Position numbers and translations under genes: made by a program. The notes under the pieces are model-generated. The model had not been told where the DNA came from and made no database searches. It worked only from the letters and a program-made list of their open reading frames with translations. A stretch of DNA of 9,523 nt from JdFR-22 sp964534325 (lineage in GTDB: Archaea > Halobacteriota > Archaeoglobi > Archaeoglobales > Archaeoglobaceae): contig CAZHOR010000037.1 in assembly GCA_964534325.1 (NCBI GenBank), positions 1-9,523 on the forward strand. Direction: 5' to 3'. This document shows positions 6,547-9,523 of the stretch, piece by piece (position 1 is the first letter of the stretch; each line of letters opens with the position of its first letter).

Positions 6547-7974
6547 TTAAATTTTGTCTTTAAATTTTAGATCTTTAATTTTTTTGCTAATTTTGGTTTC
6601 TTCTTGCTCAATCTTTTTATGTTCTAGGTGCTTTATAAACTTAAATAACTGTTCTTTTAGTTTTTCGGCAATCTCAGGTTCTGCTTCAACAATATTATGG
6701 TTTTCATATGGGTCACTATTCAGGTGATACAGCTCTTCAGTTCCTCCATGGATTTTGTCACAATACCTGCATTTTGCATCATTTTTTGAAGGAGAGTATA
6801 TATATTTCCACTCATCAGTTCTTATTGCTGTTTTATTTTCTGTGTAGCGTTCTTCAGCAACTATGAAAGAACGTAGGGATGATAATTTTTCCTCCATTAA
6901 CGGGACTAAAGACATACCATCAAAATCAGACTCTTCGAAAGGAATACTAAGAAGATCCAACACTGTAGGTGCTATATCAACATGTTGTATAAAGCTCTTG
7001 AATTTTTTGTTATTCGAAACAGGAACGTTAGAAAGAATTAAAGGAACCTTTATTGATTCATCATAAAGGCCATGGTGATCAAAGAGTATGCCATGTTCAG
7101 TTAAGCTTTCTCCATGATCTGATGTAATTATGAAAATAGTCTCATCAAACAAATCACTCTTCTTAAGAAAATCAACTAATCTACCAATCTCATGGTCAAC
7201 ATATCTAATAGCTGAATCATATTTTGAAATTACTTCTTCCACAGTTTTACTCCCAGCAAACATTCTTTTTAAATTATTTCTCCATTGCTCATTTCCAATT
7301 TCATCTATCAGCCTTGCTAAATCTTGTTTATCATTTTCAGGCTTAAATTCCTCATAGATTTCTTTTGGAGCATTGTAAGGAGTATGAGTATCCCAAAAAT
7401 GTATAGAAAGGAAAAAAGGTTTACTATGGTCGTAATCACCAATAAGATCGATACTCTTATCCACCATCTTTGTTGCATTGTGGATCATATTTCTTTTCTT
7501 TAATCCGCATATTCTCCTTAGCCTTTCTGAGAGAGCGTTAGGGAGTCTATTTGTTATTTTTCCAGCAATCCTTAATGTTGGTGTTACCTTTTTACTACTC
7601 TGTTCTTCTTCTCCCAAATAGTATTCAAATCCCTTCTTGTGCCATCTCCCCAACCAATCTATTCCCAGAGTCTCGTAACCACTATCATCCCTCAATCTCT
7701 CCGATAAAAAAGTAATATTTTGCTTATAAAAACTCTGAACCTGAGTATTTGTTACTGTATTGCTATGACCTCTAATACCATGTGATACTGGATATTTGCC
7801 AGAAAATATGGTTGTGAAAGAGGGATCTGTTGCGTTGCTACAGCTAAATGCATTCTCAAATATAACACTTTTTTTTGCTATATCGTCTATATTCGGGCTA
7901 GTATTTCTATCATATCCATAGCAGCCTAGGTGGTCTGCTCTAAGTGCGTCTATAACCAGTAGAATCACATTCAT
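6547..7974 (-). CDS. Sulfatase-fold (alkaline phosphatase superfamily) enzyme with Thr at the nucleophile position
   Basis: A 475-residue hydrolase or transferase of the sulfatase family. Visible features are the first metal-ligand region IDALRADHLGCYGY (8-21, D9), a nucleophile region ATDPSFTTIFSGKYPVSHG (48-66), and DTHTPY (195-200, H197). KYDSAIRYVDHEIGRL (251-266), TSDHGES with D286-H287, and HH (300-301) follow. The ELYHLNSDPYENHN ending (415-428) is typical of arylsulfatases. The formylglycine motif C/S-x-P-x-R is replaced by T49-D-P-S-F53, so Thr may be the nucleophile, as in phosphoglycerol and phosphoethanolamine transferases. The substrate could be a sulfate or phosphate ester. No signal peptide is evident, so it is probably cytoplasmic. 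A C402-xx-C405 pair and a Lys-rich tail (447-475) are extra. The ATG overlaps the methyltransferase stop by 4 nt. Confidence 0.85.
   Translation of the reverse strand: MNVILLVIDALRADHLGCYGYDRNTSPNIDDIAKKSVIFENAFSCSNATDPSFTTIFSGKYPVSHGIRGHSNTVTNTQVQSFYKQNITFLSERLRDDSGYETLGIDWLGRWHKKGFEYYLGEEEQSSKKVTPTLRIAGKITNRLPNALSERLRRICGLKKRNMIHNATKMVDKSIDLIGDYDHSKPFFLSIHFWDTHTPYNAPKEIYEEFKPENDKQDLARLIDEIGNEQWRNNLKRMFAGSKTVEEVISKYDSAIRYVDHEIGRLVDFLKKSDLFDETIFIITSDHGESLTEHGILFDHHGLYDESIKVPLILSNVPVSNNKKFKSFIQHVDIAPTVLDLLSIPFEESDFDGMSLVPLMEEKLSSLRSFIVAEERYTENKTAIRTDEWKYIYSPSKNDAKCRYCDKIHGGTEELYHLNSDPYENHNIVEAEPEIAEKLKEQLFKFIKHLEHKKIEQEETKISKKIKDLKFKDKI
6579..6585 (+). terminator. Possible T-run terminator for the flippase transcript
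   Basis: A run of seven T on the + strand lies 33 nt past the flippase stop, inside the end of the convergent sulfatase-like gene. With zero intergenic space, any termination signal of either gene must lie in the other. The sulfatase transcript has a matching T5 run in the flippase end (about 6519-6523). Confidence 0.3.
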
Positions 7975-8774
7975 TCCTTCACACTCTCCAAGATCCCTAC
8001 ACCATAGCCATCTTGATCTTGATCTTCTATTATCTCTTTATATCTGTAGTTACTCTTTATCTCGTTCCAAAAAATTGGTACTCCTCCCGTATACGATGTA
8101 GTAGGTTTACCATATCTAGTCGAATAATCTGGAACTATATCATGAAACGCTATAAGACCATCATCCTTCACCAGTTCTTTGTACATCTCAAAATCCTTTT
8201 TCACTCCCTCATAAGAGTGGTCCCCATCTATAAAAAGGAAATCAACCTTATAACCTTTCAGAATCTTCTTAACTTTTTCTAATGTTTTTTTGTTATGAGA
8301 ATCAGCTCTCAAGAGATGCAATTCCTGTTTTGACAACGAGAATGCCTTATACAATGGAGTTTTCCATTTAGGGTAACCCCCATCATCACTTGGTAAATCT
8401 ATAGAAATTATTTTAGCCTCTGGCGAAGCTACACGGGTAAATAGGAACAAAGTTCCACCATTAGCAGTTCCAATCTCAACAATTACTTCAGGTTTCTTTT
8501 CATTCAATATTTTAAGTAGCTCCAGAACCTCATAATGGATTTGTGAAGGATTGATATTTATACTAAATACGCTATGAGAGCTGAATCTTATTAAATTATT
8601 CAAACTAAATTCATTTAGATATTTTATCTTCAATATGGCAAAAGGAAGAAATAAGAACCCCAGTTTAAATATAAAAAATGACAATAATCTACTGAGAAAC
8701 TCTCTTGGTCCTTCTTCCCGAAGAATAGCTATTCCATTCCTTAATACATTTTGTCGCTCACTTTGCATAAACAT
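7971..8774 (-). CDS. Class I SAM methyltransferase-like protein (cephalosporin hydroxylase/Methyltransf_24 type)
   Basis: Probable S-adenosylmethionine-dependent methyltransferase of 267 residues, likely acting on a sugar or surface glycan. The SAM-binding motif I is VEIGTANGGT (99-108), followed by the acidic ISIDLP loop (D126), DFLFIDGDHSYEGVKKDFE (178-196) and LIAFHDI (207-213). These resemble the CmcI-like and Methyltransf_24 groups, whose DGDHSY motif binds a metal or substrate. Residues 29-49 are strongly hydrophobic and could form a membrane anchor or monotopic helix ahead of the catalytic domain. The ATG at 8774 is used. A second ATG at 8768 is equally possible, since neither has a strong ribosome binding site. 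Its stop overlaps the sulfatase-like start (ATGA, 7971-7974), so the two are translated together. Substrate not determinable. Confidence 0.82.
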   Translation of the reverse strand: MFMQSERQNVLRNGIAILREEGPREFLSRLLSFFIFKLGFLFLPFAILKIKYLNEFSLNNLIRFSSHSVFSININPSQIHYEVLELLKILNEKKPEVIVEIGTANGGTLFLFTRVASPEAKIISIDLPSDDGGYPKWKTPLYKAFSLSKQELHLLRADSHNKKTLEKVKKILKGYKVDFLFIDGDHSYEGVKKDFEMYKELVKDDGLIAFHDIVPDYSTRYGKPTTSYTGGVPIFWNEIKSNYRYKEIIEDQDQDGYGVGILESVKE

Positions 8775-8815
8775 CTTTCTCTTGAGGTTTACTAATAATC
8801 CTACCTGCTGATTTT

Positions 8816-8840
8816 TTTTAAATATCTATACTTTCCGGAA
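8816..8840 (-). promoter_or_regulatory. Promoter (BRE/TATA) for the methyltransferase-sulfatase unit
   Basis: Read on the - strand, a CCGGAAAG BRE-like element (about 8833-8840) precedes an ATATTTAAA box (8817-8825). The predicted start is near 8795, about 20 nt before the ATG at 8774. This is a good archaeal promoter by pattern. It lies just past the end of the truncated gene at 8851-9070, so the two-gene unit is probably expressed independently of that debris. Confidence 0.55.
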
Positions 8841-8850
8841 TAATAAATGT

Positions 8851-9070
8851 TTAGGAGAAATTAATTTTGTAAGGTGGGCTGCCAGGGTTTTTGCCAGTAG
8901 CAAATGATAACCATGACGGACCTGTGACTGGTGGTATTGTTGACTCTAGTGGCCCGTGGACTCCGTTGTCTATAAGTTTTTTAAAATTGGGCAGCTTGTT
9001 TCTCTCCACCTAATGGAAGAATTATATCCCATGTAGCTCCATCCAACCCAATTACTACGAGTTTTTTCAT
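8851..9070 (-). pseudogene. N-terminal remnant of a COG3379-like alkaline phosphatase superfamily enzyme (frameshifted, truncated)
   Basis: Starting at ATG 9070 the frame reads MKKLVVIGLDGATWDIILPL, the metal-binding N terminus of predicted AP-superfamily phosphohydrolases/phosphomutases. It then runs out of register and stops at 8981-8983. One frame over, starting at about 9009, it continues VERNKLPNFKKLIDNGVHG and TIPPVTGPSWLSFATGKNPG, the expected next part of the family, including the TGPSW nucleophile region. Dropping one G near 9010 restores a smooth join, so a one-base insertion is the simplest cause. Homology ends at about 8883, where KHGIFDF-like residues should follow. The frame then runs through unrelated residues to TAA at 8851-8853. 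A full-length protein is several hundred residues, so this cannot be functional. It lies 27 nt after the glycosyltransferase remnant, suggesting a former operon. Confidence 0.75.
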
Positions 9071-9097
9071 ATTATCCCAGTTTTACAACCAAAGAAG

Positions 9098-9484
9098 TTA
9101 GGGTAACTCCTCATAGTCTTTTAGTATCTTTTCCACACGGTGCTTGTACGTGTGCTCTCTCTCCACTCTTCTGTGGCCGCGTTCTGCAATCTTTTGTCTC
9201 TCCTTTTCATTGTTAAGATAGTAATCTATCTTTTCGAGGAGTTCTTTATTATCCTTGTAATAAACAATTTCTTTTTCTGGGTCAAATAATTCTTCTAATG
9301 CACTTTTATAATCAACTAATTCAAAACCACCAGCCCCCAATATTTCGAAGGTTCGTGGGCTTAACCCATTCTTTGAGTGGGGATGGTGTATATTTAAACA
9401 TATTTTTGTTGTATTGTAAATTTCATTAACTTTTCTAGGGTGAATGTTATAATTATTTATATATTTACCTAGTGCTTTGACATT
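9098..9484 (-). pseudogene. C-terminal remnant of a CgeB-like glycosyltransferase (group 1, Glyco_trans_1_2 type)
   Basis: An open frame of 128 codons ends at TAA 9098-9100. It matches the C-terminal part of CgeB-like glycosyltransferases: LGKYINN near the start, EIYNTTKICLNIHH, then SPRTFEILGAGGFELVDY with the conserved Arg-Thr-Phe-Glu (44-47). EIVYYKDNKELLEKIDYYL and ERQKIAERGHRRVEREHTYKHR follow. The N-terminal Rossmann domain, some 200 or more residues, is missing. The frame is closed by TAA at 9485-9487, and the 36 nt up to the window edge do not read as this family in any frame. I therefore call it a 5'-truncated remnant. A sequencing error or a nonsense mutation in a gene continuing outside the window is possible. 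The only internal start candidates, such as TTG at 9340, would give an incomplete domain. Confidence 0.68.
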
Positions 9485-9523
9485 TTAGTTTTGTTGTGTT
9501 GAGAGGTTGAATTTCTCTTTTGC

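Noticed and set aside
6863..7357. Two short + strand open frames inside the sulfatase-like gene
   Set aside because: They lie antisense to well-conserved sulfatase motifs and show no independent coding signal.
8013..8282. 89-codon + strand open frame opposite the methyltransferase
   Set aside because: Covers the antisense of the DGDHSY and HDI motif region, with no support of its own.
1..9523. Possible inverted repeat between the window ends (GCAAAA at 1 and its complement at the right end)
   Set aside because: Only the first six bases match exactly and a later AATTCAA match needs a gap, so it is too weak to call terminal repeats of an element.
1..9523. CRISPR array, tRNA, rRNA or transposase
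   Set aside because: No regularly spaced repeats, no cloverleaf-like or rRNA-like sequence, and no transposase motif were seen on reading both strands.

Overview
The window looks archaeal, probably from a euryarchaeote, and is AT-rich. The evidence is TATA/BRE-type promoters rather than -35/-10 boxes, GGTGA/GAGGT ribosome binding sites, frequent GTG and TTG starts, a long-form RmlA with a C-terminal beta-helix, and VapBC-like PIN-domain toxin-antitoxin (TA) pairs. I cannot place it more precisely from sequence alone.

Positions 1-4265 (+ strand) hold a complete dTDP-L-rhamnose pathway in the order rmlA-rmlB-[TA pair 1]-rmlC-rmlD. A small antitoxin-like gene and a PIN-domain toxin sit between rmlB and rmlC with their own promoter. 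The toxin stop lies 4 nt before the rmlC start, so rmlC and rmlD probably depend on transcription through the TA pair. Positions 4323-4948 hold a second, unrelated-looking antitoxin plus a related PIN toxin, between rmlD and a flippase. Positions 4990-6546 encode a 518-residue Wzx-like polysaccharide flippase. Its stop codon directly abuts the stop of the next, convergent gene.

Positions 6547-8774 (- strand) form a two-gene unit transcribed leftward. It holds a class I SAM methyltransferase-like protein with a hydrophobic N-terminal segment, followed, with a 4-nt overlap, by a sulfatase-fold protein. In that protein the usual formylglycine Cys/Ser position appears to be Thr.

Positions 8851-9523 (- strand) are decayed DNA. 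They hold the C-terminal 128 codons of a CgeB-like glycosyltransferase, cut off upstream by an in-frame stop. After it comes the first ~63 codons of an alkaline-phosphatase-superfamily (COG3379-like) enzyme, with a one-base frameshift and a truncation.

Together this is a surface-glycan locus: rhamnose donor synthesis, lipid-linked glycan flipping, probable glycan tailoring by methyl transfer and an alkaline-phosphatase-fold enzyme, and glycosyltransferase debris. The TA insertions and gene remnants show it is a plastic, recombining region. The clearest unusual points are the two TA pairs interleaved with essential steps of one pathway, the Thr-type sulfatase-like enzyme, and the previously hidden remnant of a second alkaline-phosphatase-superfamily gene.
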